Positions 1 to 5,871 of a stretch of DNA of 8,394 nucleotides are shown here, in pieces (the first letter of the stretch is position 1; the number at the start of each line of letters is the position of its first letter). The DNA comes from an uncultured Lachnospiraceae bacterium (GTDB taxonomy: Bacteria; Bacillota_A; Clostridia; Lachnospirales; Lachnospiraceae). The position numbers were made by a program, and so were the translations under genes. The stretch spans positions 1 through 8,394 of the forward strand of contig CAJUGZ010000192.1 of the NCBI GenBank assembly GCA_910585855.1, given 5' to 3'. The notes below the pieces were generated by a model, which ran no database searches, had not been told where the DNA came from, and worked only from the letters and a program-made list of their open reading frames with translations.

Positions 1-14
1 AAAAAATACCCAAA

Positions 15-42
15 CAGTTGTATTTAGCACAATTCACAACTG
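15..42 (+). promoter_or_regulatory. Inverted repeat in the rpsU leader, abutting the Shine-Dalgarno sequence
   Basis: CAGTTGT (15-21) and ACAACTG (36-42) are perfect 7-base complements around a 14-base loop. The last G of the right arm is also the first G of the purine-rich tract GGAGGGAGG (42-50) upstream of rpsU, so a hairpin formed in the RNA would touch the edge of the ribosome-loading region. There is no T-run after it, so it does not look like a terminator. A regulatory role (translation control or mRNA stability) is inference from position only, and a chance 7-bp repeat in AT-rich leader DNA is possible. Confidence 0.4.
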
Positions 43-64
43 GAGGGAGGTTAGGTGTGATACT

Positions 65-241
65 ATGTCAAATGTAATCGTGAAAGAAAACGAGACGTTA
101 GATAGTGCCCTTCGCAGATTTAAGAGAAACTGTGCGAAAGCAGGGATTCAGCAAGAAATCCGCAAGAGAGAGCATTACGAGAAACCAAGTGTTAAGCGTA
201 AGAAGAAGTCTGAAGCTGCTAGAAAGAGAAAATATAACTAA
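65..241 (+). CDS. rpsU: 30S ribosomal protein bS21
   Basis: A 58-residue, very basic protein starting MSNVIVKENE and ending ARKRKYN. It is a small-subunit ribosomal protein that in known systems binds near the 3' end of 16S rRNA and helps initiation. The length and the pattern are those of Firmicutes bS21: an N-terminal VIVKENE.LD.ALRRFKR segment, a central KAGI..E.RKREHYEKPS segment and a Lys/Arg-rich tail. The start is set by AGGTG at 53-57, seven bases upstream, with a stronger GGAGGGAGG at 42-50 whose spacing (14 bases) is long. Codon use is richer in CGC/CGT than in the downstream genes, as expected for high expression. It is followed within 25 bases by a terminator, so it is separated from the yqfC operon. 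In B. subtilis rpsU also lies just upstream of the yqf genes. Confidence 0.98.
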   Translation: MSNVIVKENETLDSALRRFKRNCAKAGIQQEIRKREHYEKPSVKRKKKSEAARKRKYN

Positions 242-263
242 TAGCTGAAGCAACAAAACTGGA

Positions 264-290
264 CTCCCGGTTAAGCCGGGGGTTTTTTTT
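264..290 (+). terminator. Rho-independent terminator of rpsU
   Basis: CTCCCGG (264-270) pairs with CCGGGGG (276-282) around the loop TTAAG. This is a 7-bp stem with one T-G wobble, followed directly by eight T residues (283-290). It lies 22 bases after the rpsU stop codon. This is a textbook intrinsic terminator and marks the end of the rpsU transcript. Confidence 0.95.
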
Positions 291-335
291 GTTCACATGC
301 AGGAAAAAATTTCTCCTACTCGATTATAAAAACAG

Positions 336-364
336 GTATGTAATTTTCTTCCGTTTCATATAGT
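336..364 (+). promoter_or_regulatory. Candidate sigma-E-like promoter for the yqfC operon
   Basis: In the 112-base gap between the rpsU terminator and yqfC, CATATAGT (357-364) fits the sigma-E -10 pattern (CATA.A.T). GTATGTA (336-342) is a weak match to the sigma-E -35 box, with 14 bases between them. TATAGT (359-364) could also serve as a vegetative -10 box, but no good TTGACA-like box lies 16-18 bases upstream. In B. subtilis yqfC and yqfD are expressed in the mother cell under sigma-E, which is why this reading is preferred. The call is by eye and the -35 box is poor. Confidence 0.35.
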
Positions 365-402
365 ATATAGAAACTCGAAACAGCCCGTAAAGGAATGATC
401 AG

Positions 403-678
403 ATGAAAAAACTTTCTGCTGTCTTGGCAGAATATCTAACAGACACCCTTGAGATGCCGGGAGATATCGTTTACGGGGATGTTCTGATTTCTATGAAGGG
501 CTATCGTGAAGCCCATATCTGCAATTACCGCAGTATTATTGAATTTAACAATACACAGATTCGGCTGCAGGCAAAAAATTGTAAATTAAAAATAACAGGA
601 AGAGATCTGACAATTATTCAGTATACTTGTGAGGAAATGAAAATTAAAGGTATTATATCCGAAGTGATTTATTATTGA
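403..678 (+). CDS. yqfC: YqfC/YabP-family sporulation protein
   Basis: A 91-residue soluble protein of the YabP/YqfC family. The family pattern is visible: an N-terminal segment (LAEYLTDTLEMP, residues 8-19), a strand-rich core with NYRSIIEFNN (41-50), then the hallmark KITGRDLTI (63-71) and a closing IKGIISEVIYY segment. These short beta-rich proteins are sporulation factors in Firmicutes. Their biochemical role is unknown to me beyond co-occurrence with YqfD. The start is supported by AAAGGA at 389-394, eight bases upstream. It is the first gene of the operon, 33 bases before yqfD, the same pair order as in B. subtilis. Family membership is firm; use in sporulation in this organism is inferred. 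Confidence 0.92.
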   Translation: MKKLSAVLAEYLTDTLEMPGDIVYGDVLISMKGYREAHICNYRSIIEFNNTQIRLQAKNCKLKITGRDLTIIQYTCEEMKIKGIISEVIYY

Positions 679-711
679 TGAAAATGGACTTGTTATAGGG
701 GAGAAAAGAGC

Positions 712-1962
712 ATGGAGTCAAATTGGTCTGCCTATTGGAAAGGCTATCTACAGATTCGGATAAGAAGCGACTGCCCGGAAAGGTTTTTCAATATCTGCGC
801 CTCAAAGAACATAAAGATATGGGAAATCCGTTCGATAGAAGAAGAGTATGAAGGTTTTATTCGAATCAGTGATTTTAAGAAATTGCTTCCATTGGTAAGA
901 AAGACAAAGACAAGGCTGTGGATTCGAAATCGCTGCGGATTTCCTTTTTTTTTACGGAGTTGCCGAAAACGAAAAGGATTAGTAGTCGGTTTCTTTTTCT
1001 TTTTTCTGATTTTATATTATAGTTCCTGTCATATCTGGGAAATTCATATCGAAGGAAATCGGATTTATTCAAATGATATTGTTATGGATTATCTGGCAGA
1101 AAATAATATAGTCAGCGGAATGAAAAAAAATAAGGTATCTTGTCCTGAAATTGAACAGCTTCTTCGAAATCAATATGAAGATATTACTTGGGTGTCTGCA
1201 TCGATATCTGGAAGTAGACTTTTTATTCGTATTCAGGAGAATACTGATATTGTTACATATTATAAAGAAGAACTTGCTGCTTCTGATATGATTGCCGATC
1301 ATGATGCGGTAATTACTTCGATTATTACAAGAAGCGGAACACCGTTGGTAAAAAAGGGGGATGAAGTAAAAAAAGGGGATATTTTGGTGGCTTCAGAAGT
1401 TGTTATTTTGGATGACTTTGGGGCTGAGATGCGCCGGGAGTATGTACGTGCAGATGCGGATATTTTAGGAGAAGTTACATATGCTTATCAGGACAGGCAG
1501 GCATTTTCCTATGAATATAAGCAATATACAGGAGAAGAGCAGAACGGTTATGCGGTGACATTAAAAGATAAAAGGCTTTTTTTATGGGCCTTTCCTGTAT
1601 CTTATTCCTCTTTTGACTGTATCTCGGATCTAGTTTATATTCGGCTTGGTACAAATTTCTATCTTCCGATTTCTTTGGAAAAATGGTACTATAGAGAGTA
1701 TGTAATCTGTCAGGGAGAATATAGTAAAGAACAGGCAGAAGAACTGCTGTTGGAAAGAAAAAATCAAAATTTTCAAAATTTTATTGAAAAAGGACTTCAA
1801 ATTATAAAAAATGATGTTAAAATATCAATAGAAAAGAATGAAGCGGTTGCATCTGGAACTGTTGTGGTGCAGCAGCCAATCGGAGTTTATTTGGAACAAA
1901 ATCCGGTAGAGTCTGATGATTCTTTTGAAAGAACGGAAGAGTCCTTTCACGAAATGAATTAG
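712..1962 (+). CDS. yqfD: YqfD-family sporulation membrane protein
   Basis: A 416-residue protein of the spore YqfD family, whose B. subtilis member is needed for sporulation. Residues 1-84 form a basic cytoplasmic domain. A phenylalanine-rich transmembrane segment follows at about 89-105, preceded by RKRK (85-88), so the rest should lie outside the membrane. Residues 109-177 (WEIHIEGN start, then a WVSASISGSRLFIRIQE end) resemble a POTRA domain like that of FtsQ. Residues 203-232 contain VKKGDEVKKGDILVASE, the hairpin of a biotinyl/lipoyl-like barrel-sandwich fold, but with no modifiable lysine motif. The C-terminal tail (after about 395) is acidic and looks disordered. AGGGGAG (697-703) lies eight bases before the ATG. 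It sits between yqfC and phoH, 17 bases before the latter. The domain reading after the membrane segment is mine and needs structural confirmation. Confidence 0.95.
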   Translation: MESNWSAYWKGYLQIRIRSDCPERFFNICASKNIKIWEIRSIEEEYEGFIRISDFKKLLPLVRKTKTRLWIRNRCGFPFFLRSCRKRKGLVVGFFFFFLILYYSSCHIWEIHIEGNRIYSNDIVMDYLAENNIVSGMKKNKVSCPEIEQLLRNQYEDITWVSASISGSRLFIRIQENTDIVTYYKEELAASDMIADHDAVITSIITRSGTPLVKKGDEVKKGDILVASEVVILDDFGAEMRREYVRADADILGEVTYAYQDRQAFSYEYKQYTGEEQNGYAVTLKDKRLFLWAFPVSYSSFDCISDLVYIRLGTNFYLPISLEKWYYREYVICQGEYSKEQAEELLLERKNQNFQNFIEKGLQIIKNDVKISIEKNEAVASGTVVVQQPIGVYLEQNPVESDDSFERTEESFHEMN

Positions 1963-1979
1963 AAGGAGAAAAAAACGAT

Positions 1980-3026
1980 ATGGCAATTACAGAAATACGA
2001 GTTGATTTTCCTTCTGACCAAGGAAGCAATATTTTTGGTCAGTATGACTGTTTTATGAAAAAAATTGAGAAGACACTTCATGTAACTTTAATTGCAAGGG
2101 ATGCTGAGATAAAGATTATCGGAGCAGAACTTGCCGGACAGCGTGCAAAACGTGTAATAGACCAACTTATCAAACTAGCAGAAAAAGGAGAGGTGATTAC
2201 AGAGCAGCAAGTAGACTATGCACTGGCATTGACTTTTGAAGATCAAGTAGAAAAGATTTCCGAATTGGATGAGTCGATTATTGCACGTACCATTATGGGA
2301 AAGCCGATTAAGCCCAAAACACTTGGGCAAAAGCACTATGTGGATTTAATTCGGGAGAAAACCATTGTATTTGGGCTAGGTCCTGCCGGAACGGGTAAGA
2401 CCTATCTGGCAATGGCAATGGCAATTCAGGCATTTAAGGATAACGAAATTGGAAGAATTATTTTAACCCGTCCGGCAATTGAGGCAGGGGAAAAATTAGG
2501 GTTTCTTCCGGGTGATTTGCAGAGTAAGGTAGATCCTTATCTTCGTCCGCTTTATGATGCTTTGTATCAGATTATGGGAACGGAAAGTTTTCTTCATAAT
2601 ACGGAAAAAGGATTGATTGAAGTAGCACCGCTTGCCTATATGAGAGGGCGGACACTGGATAATGCCTATATTATTTTGGACGAAGCACAAAATACCACAC
2701 CAGCACAGATGAAGATGTTCTTGACTCGGATAGGATTTGGTTCTAAAGTAGTGATTACAGGAGATTTGTCACAAAAAGATCTTCCTTCCGGGCAGCAGTC
2801 GGGATTGGATGTAGCAGTCAATGTGTTGTCTGCTATCGAGGAGATTGGATTTTGCCGTCTGACCAGTCAGGATGTAGTACGGCATCCATTAGTACAAAAG
2901 ATTGTAAATGCATATGATAGGTATGAGAAAAAAGAAACAGAAAAAATGGAAAAGAGAGCAAGAAGAAAGGATGCGGGAAGACAGAAGAATGGAAAAGGAA
3001 CGAATGAAAGAACAGGAAAACGATAG
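1980..3026 (+). CDS. phoH: PhoH-like P-loop ATPase (YbeZ type)
   Basis: A 348-residue cytoplasmic ATP-binding protein of the PhoH/YbeZ family, linked in known systems to RNA metabolism and functionally to YbeY. An N-terminal KH-like region (about 1-110) precedes the ATPase core. Walker A is GPAGTGKT (134-141), the conserved TRPAIEAGEKLGFLPGD follows (163-179), Walker B is IILDEAQN (231-238), and the sensor-like VITGDLSQ is at 258-265. DVVRHPLVQ (298-306) is the typical end of the fold. The last 35 residues or so are an unusually Lys/Arg/Glu-rich tail encoded by an almost all-purine stretch that overlaps the next gene. AAGGAG lies just before the ATG, close to the yqfD stop. phoH, an HD gene and ybeY in this order is conserved widely in Firmicutes, and ybeZ-ybeY pairing extends to Gram-negatives. 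Confidence 0.97.
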   Translation: MAITEIRVDFPSDQGSNIFGQYDCFMKKIEKTLHVTLIARDAEIKIIGAELAGQRAKRVIDQLIKLAEKGEVITEQQVDYALALTFEDQVEKISELDESIIARTIMGKPIKPKTLGQKHYVDLIREKTIVFGLGPAGTGKTYLAMAMAIQAFKDNEIGRIILTRPAIEAGEKLGFLPGDLQSKVDPYLRPLYDALYQIMGTESFLHNTEKGLIEVAPLAYMRGRTLDNAYIILDEAQNTTPAQMKMFLTRIGFGSKVVITGDLSQKDLPSGQQSGLDVAVNVLSAIEEIGFCRLTSQDVVRHPLVQKIVNAYDRYEKKETEKMEKRARRKDAGRQKNGKGTNERTGKR

Positions 3027-3028
3027 TA
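2928..3028 (+). other. Polypurine tract across the phoH/HD gene junction
   Basis: About 100 bases in which only around a dozen are pyrimidines, mostly isolated. It encodes the charged C-terminal tail of PhoH in one frame and a charged N-terminal run (rich in Lys, Arg, Glu) in the frame of the following HD gene. Because A/G-only DNA has few stop codons and gives charged residues in any frame, this composition alone can explain why both frames stay open here. It also contains the several possible starts of the HD gene. Confidence 0.8.
2995..2999 (+). promoter_or_regulatory. Ribosome binding site candidate deciding the HD gene start
   Basis: AAGGA lies four bases before an in-frame ATG at 3004. 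The open frame begins at an ATG at 2908, but that and the next two ATGs (2914, 2923) have no clear purine-rich site at normal spacing and would overlap phoH by more than 100 bases. ATGs at 2971 and 2989 remain possible. The whole area is purine-rich, so the match is weak evidence. Confidence 0.4.
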
Positions 3029-4227
3029 TAAAAAGATATCTTTTTTTACAGACAGCGATTGCTGTAAGTGCTATGGCAATGATTCTGGCAGGTTCTTTAT
3101 ATTTCGAAAAGTATAAAGAAGAATGGATAACCAGTTTATTGGTGACAGGATTGCTTGGTATCGTTTATGGCAGGACATTAAAAGCATATCTGTCGCACTG
3201 GAAAGAAATTTTATTGCTGCATGTATTTACTATGCTGATCATTACAGTAGGATTTTTATGGGATGGGTTTTATAAACCGATCGCATTTGCACCGATTATC
3301 ATCGGCAGTTTCTTTTCTCTTGAGGCAGGATTTGCTGCTGCCTTATATTATGGGGTAACGGCAGTTCTTTATACAATGGAAACAGGAGAACTTTTAATGC
3401 TTTATCTGTTGACAGCGGGGGTTGGAATTTCTTTTTTAAGGGAATTTCTTGCTTCGAAAAGTGCAGCAAAAAAAATGGTCAGTATAGTAGTTTTATTTGT
3501 GCTGCAGACAGCAGGAACGATTCTTTTTCATTTTTATATGTATCGGGAAACGGCAGTATCGGCTGCAGGAATTGGCGGTGCAGTACTGGCTGTCTGTACA
3601 GGAATTTTTTCTTTTGTAATGCCCGTTGTTTTTTCTCAAGAAGACAGCAGTATTCAAAGTAAGATTAGTAAAAAAGAGGAATCAAACAAAAAAGACGGGA
3701 AAAAAAGAGAAAAAAAGAAAACAGTACAAGGAAATGTTTGGGACGAAAACAGCGAGTTGTTAAATTTATTAAAGACCAATCAGGAATTATATCAGCATAG
3801 TTTACATGTAGCAAATATAGCAGAAAGAGTAGCTGCCTCTGTCGATGCCGACTGTATGTTAGTAAAATTGGGAGCGATGTATCATGATATCGGAAAGCTG
3901 ATAAACGGAGAAGACTATGTAAAAGAGGGAGTTGTACTATGCCAAAAGCATGGTGTACCGGAAGCTGTAATTGATCTGGTAAAGGAACATAATGTAAATT
4001 ATCGGATTCCTTCTTCAAAAGAAGCCGCCGCAGTAATGTTAGCGGATACGATTGTCAGTACAATGGAGTTTAACCAAAAGAAAGGAAAGGAAACGGATCC
4101 TGAATTATTAGTAGAAAAGATCTTTAAAATTCGAAAAGAAAAGGGAACATTAGAAGCTTCTCAATTAACGGAGATTGAATTAGAACTAATGGAAGAAGCG
4201 ATGAAAAAGGAGGTCGGTGTACTGTGA
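3004..4227 (+). CDS. Compact membrane HD-domain hydrolase, YqfF/PgpH-related
   Basis: The frame is open from 2908 (439 residues); I prefer the ATG at 3004 (407 residues), overlapping phoH by 23 bases. Residue numbers below count from 2908. Seven or eight hydrophobic segments span about 44-242, then a lysine-rich linker (250-273) and a cytoplasmic HD domain (about 285-385). The core metal residues are visible: H297 in YQHSLHV, H326-D327 in YHDIGK, and D380 in LADT. PgpH (YqfF) relatives break down c-di-AMP, are about 700 residues long and carry an extracytoplasmic 7TMR-HDED domain before the membrane bundle; that domain is absent here. Aligning by eye to PgpH, a loop of roughly 25 residues after HDIGK is missing, one ligand His is Tyr337, and the usual HH pair is H361-N362. 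A phosphohydrolase is likely; c-di-AMP as substrate is uncertain. Position between phoH and ybeY supports the yqfF relationship. Confidence 0.9.
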   Translation: MKEQENDSIKRYLFLQTAIAVSAMAMILAGSLYFEKYKEEWITSLLVTGLLGIVYGRTLKAYLSHWKEILLLHVFTMLIITVGFLWDGFYKPIAFAPIIIGSFFSLEAGFAAALYYGVTAVLYTMETGELLMLYLLTAGVGISFLREFLASKSAAKKMVSIVVLFVLQTAGTILFHFYMYRETAVSAAGIGGAVLAVCTGIFSFVMPVVFSQEDSSIQSKISKKEESNKKDGKKREKKKTVQGNVWDENSELLNLLKTNQELYQHSLHVANIAERVAASVDADCMLVKLGAMYHDIGKLINGEDYVKEGVVLCQKHGVPEAVIDLVKEHNVNYRIPSSKEAAAVMLADTIVSTMEFNQKKGKETDPELLVEKIFKIRKEKGTLEASQLTEIELELMEEAMKKEVGVL

Positions 4228-4724
4228 CAGTAGAAATTGAATATGAAGCAGAGATAGAAATGCCACTTTCTATAGAGTATCATTCTTTTATTCAAAATGT
4301 AATCGAAGCTGCATTAGACTATGAAAACTGTCCTTATGAAGTGGAAGTCAATGTTCTTTTAACCGATAATGCTGCGATACAGGCAATTAATCTTGAACAG
4401 CGCCAAATCGATCGTCCAACCGATGTCCTTTCCTTTCCGATGCAGGAATATCCGACTCCTTCCGATTTTTCAGAATTGGAAAAAGAGGCAACTGCTTTTC
4501 ATCCAGAAACAGGAGAACTGTTGTTGGGGGATATTGTAATTTCAGTGGAAAAGGTAATGGAACAGGCAGAAAAATATGGACATTCCATAGAACGTGAGTT
4601 GGGATTTTTAGTGGCTCACAGTATGCTGCATTTATTTGGTTATGACCATATGGAAGAAAACGAAGCGAAAAAAATGGAAAAAAAACAGGAGGAAATTCTG
4701 CAGAAAATCGGATTGACCAGATAA
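4224..4724 (+). CDS. ybeY: Endoribonuclease YbeY, 16S rRNA maturation factor
   Basis: A 166-residue zinc-dependent endoribonuclease of the UPF0054 family, known for 16S rRNA 3'-end processing and ribosome quality control. The zinc triad H-x3-H-x5-H is seen as HSMLHLFGYDH (H132, H136, H142); the usual HG is HS here. Other conserved elements are DRPTDVLSFP (63-72) and LLGDIVIS (100-107). The start is GTG, overlapping the HD gene stop by four bases (4224-4227), which suggests translational coupling. A strong AAGGAGG lies at 4207-4213, ten bases upstream. The length is typical of the family. The C-terminal helix is Lys/Glu-rich. In B. subtilis the next genes would be dgkA, cdd and era; here a DUF3048 lipoprotein gene follows after 24 bases. 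Confidence 0.98.
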   Translation: MTVEIEYEAEIEMPLSIEYHSFIQNVIEAALDYENCPYEVEVNVLLTDNAAIQAINLEQRQIDRPTDVLSFPMQEYPTPSDFSELEKEATAFHPETGELLLGDIVISVEKVMEQAEKYGHSIERELGFLVAHSMLHLFGYDHMEENEAKKMEKKQEEILQKIGLTR

Positions 4725-4736
4725 TATTTTTTGCAG

Positions 4737-4741
4737 AAGGA
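4737..4741 (+). promoter_or_regulatory. Ribosome binding site fixing the DUF3048 start at 4749
   Basis: AAGGA is seven bases upstream of the ATG at 4749. The upstream in-frame TTG at 4731 would place this site inside the gene and has only T-rich DNA before it, so 4749 is the better start. The resulting signal peptide (MKKKRLVG, then a hydrophobic run to LSGC) is also of standard form. Confidence 0.75.
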
Positions 4742-4748
4742 AAAAAAG

Positions 4749-5846
4749 ATGAAGAAAAAGCGATTGGTAGGAATTTGTATGGCAGCAATTTTACTGCTGT
4801 CTGGCTGCGGGACAGGAACAAATGAACCTGATACAAAAGAAAACACCAAAAGGGAAACGGAACAAACAACAACAGTAGCATCATTAGTACTTGGAGATAA
4901 CGATCAGCAGGGTACAACCGCCAAAGAAAATGAAAGTCATGAAGGAATGATAAAAAGTAAGCTGACCGGAGAGTGGATCGATCCAGAAAAAGGAAACCGA
5001 AGACCAATAGCCGTGATGTTAAATAACATCAAAGAAGCGATTCCGCAAAGTTCAATCGAGGCAGCGGATATTGTCTATGAAGCACCGGTAGAAGGTGGAA
5101 TTACACGTTTAATGGGAATCTATGAGGATTTTGACGATCTGGACAAAATTGGTTCTGTACGAAGCAGCCGTCTTTATTACTGTTATTTTGCAAAGGAATT
5201 TGATGCAGTTTATGTCCATTGGGGACAGGCAATCTATGCACAGGATTTGTTAAATAGTTCTAATATTGACAATTTAAACGGATTGGAATTAGAAGGTTCT
5301 ACATTCTTTCGAAGTTCTGACCGAGTTGCACCGCATAATGGTTATACCAGCGGTGACCGTCTGCTTGCCGGAATTGAGAAAAAAGGCTATCGTACTGATT
5401 ATAACTTAGATTATAAACAGAAATTTCTTTTTTCGGATGAAGAGGTCACACTGTCAAATGGCGCTTCTGCAAAAAAAGTAACACCGGGTTATGCAGTTAA
5501 TAAACCTTGGTTTGAATATCAGGAATCGGATGGACTTTATTATCGTTATCAGTATGGGGACAAGCAAGTCGATAAAGAAACCGGAAATCAGATTGCCTAT
5601 AAAAATATTATTATGCAGACGGTTGACTATTATGACTATGGGGATGGATATTATTATATCTATACAACAGGAAGCGGAAATGGGAAATATATTACAAATG
5701 GAAAAGTAATCGATATTACTTGGAAAAAGGATACAGAATTTGGAGTAACAAGATACTATGATACGTCTGGTAAGGAGATTTTGATCAATCCTGGAAAAAC
5801 ATGGGTATGTATTATACAAAATGCAGGAAATATCTCGATTGAATAG
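4749..5846 (+). CDS. DUF3048 (YerB-like) lipoprotein
   Basis: A 365-residue predicted lipoprotein. The signal peptide has MKKKR, a hydrophobic core and the lipobox LLSGC with Cys20 as the lipid-modified residue, so it should sit on the outer face of the membrane. A Thr/Glu/Lys-rich linker (about 22-75) follows. The DUF3048 core begins at RRPIAVMLNN (84-93) and includes the EGGITRLM segment, GSVRSSR (135-141), VHWG (156-159) and APHNGYT (194-200). The C-terminal DUF3048 half is very rich in Tyr and ends with GKTWVCIIQN, the normal end of the family. The biochemical function is unknown; the B. subtilis relative YerB is encoded near pcrA-ligA, a different setting. Here it lies 24 bases after ybeY and 25 bases before a flippase gene, hinting at an envelope role, which is inference only. 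Confidence 0.93.
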   Translation: MKKKRLVGICMAAILLLSGCGTGTNEPDTKENTKRETEQTTTVASLVLGDNDQQGTTAKENESHEGMIKSKLTGEWIDPEKGNRRPIAVMLNNIKEAIPQSSIEAADIVYEAPVEGGITRLMGIYEDFDDLDKIGSVRSSRLYYCYFAKEFDAVYVHWGQAIYAQDLLNSSNIDNLNGLELEGSTFFRSSDRVAPHNGYTSGDRLLAGIEKKGYRTDYNLDYKQKFLFSDEEVTLSNGASAKKVTPGYAVNKPWFEYQESDGLYYRYQYGDKQVDKETGNQIAYKNIIMQTVDYYDYGDGYYYIYTTGSGNGKYITNGKVIDITWKKDTEFGVTRYYDTSGKEILINPGKTWVCIIQNAGNISIE

Positions 5847-5871
5847 GCGTTTAGAAAGGATTGATCATTGA

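Noticed and set aside
945..1003. T-runs in yqfD (nine Ts at 945-953 and a T-rich stretch at 990-1003) as a possible phase-variable slippage site
   Set aside because: The frame is intact and the T-rich codons encode the expected hydrophobic membrane segment; such runs are common in AT-rich genomes, and yqfD is not a typical phase-variable gene.
3665..4018. A 117-codon minus-strand frame inside the HD gene
   Set aside because: It is the reverse shadow of the lysine-rich linker and HD domain, whose motifs are unmistakable on the plus strand.
4731..4748. TTG at 4731 as the start of the DUF3048 gene
   Set aside because: It lacks an upstream ribosome site, while AAGGA at 4737 is well placed for the ATG at 4749, which gives a standard lipoprotein signal peptide.
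4387..5007. A 206-codon open frame on the minus strand opposite ybeY and the DUF3048 gene
   Set aside because: Its product is a low-complexity Phe/Leu/Pro/Ser-rich string, as expected from reading Lys/Glu-rich genes backwards. It spans two well-supported genes and has no ribosome site.
5454..5819. A 121-codon minus-strand frame inside the DUF3048 gene
   Set aside because: Ile/Ser-rich product opposite the Tyr-rich C-terminal half of a recognised family; no start signals.
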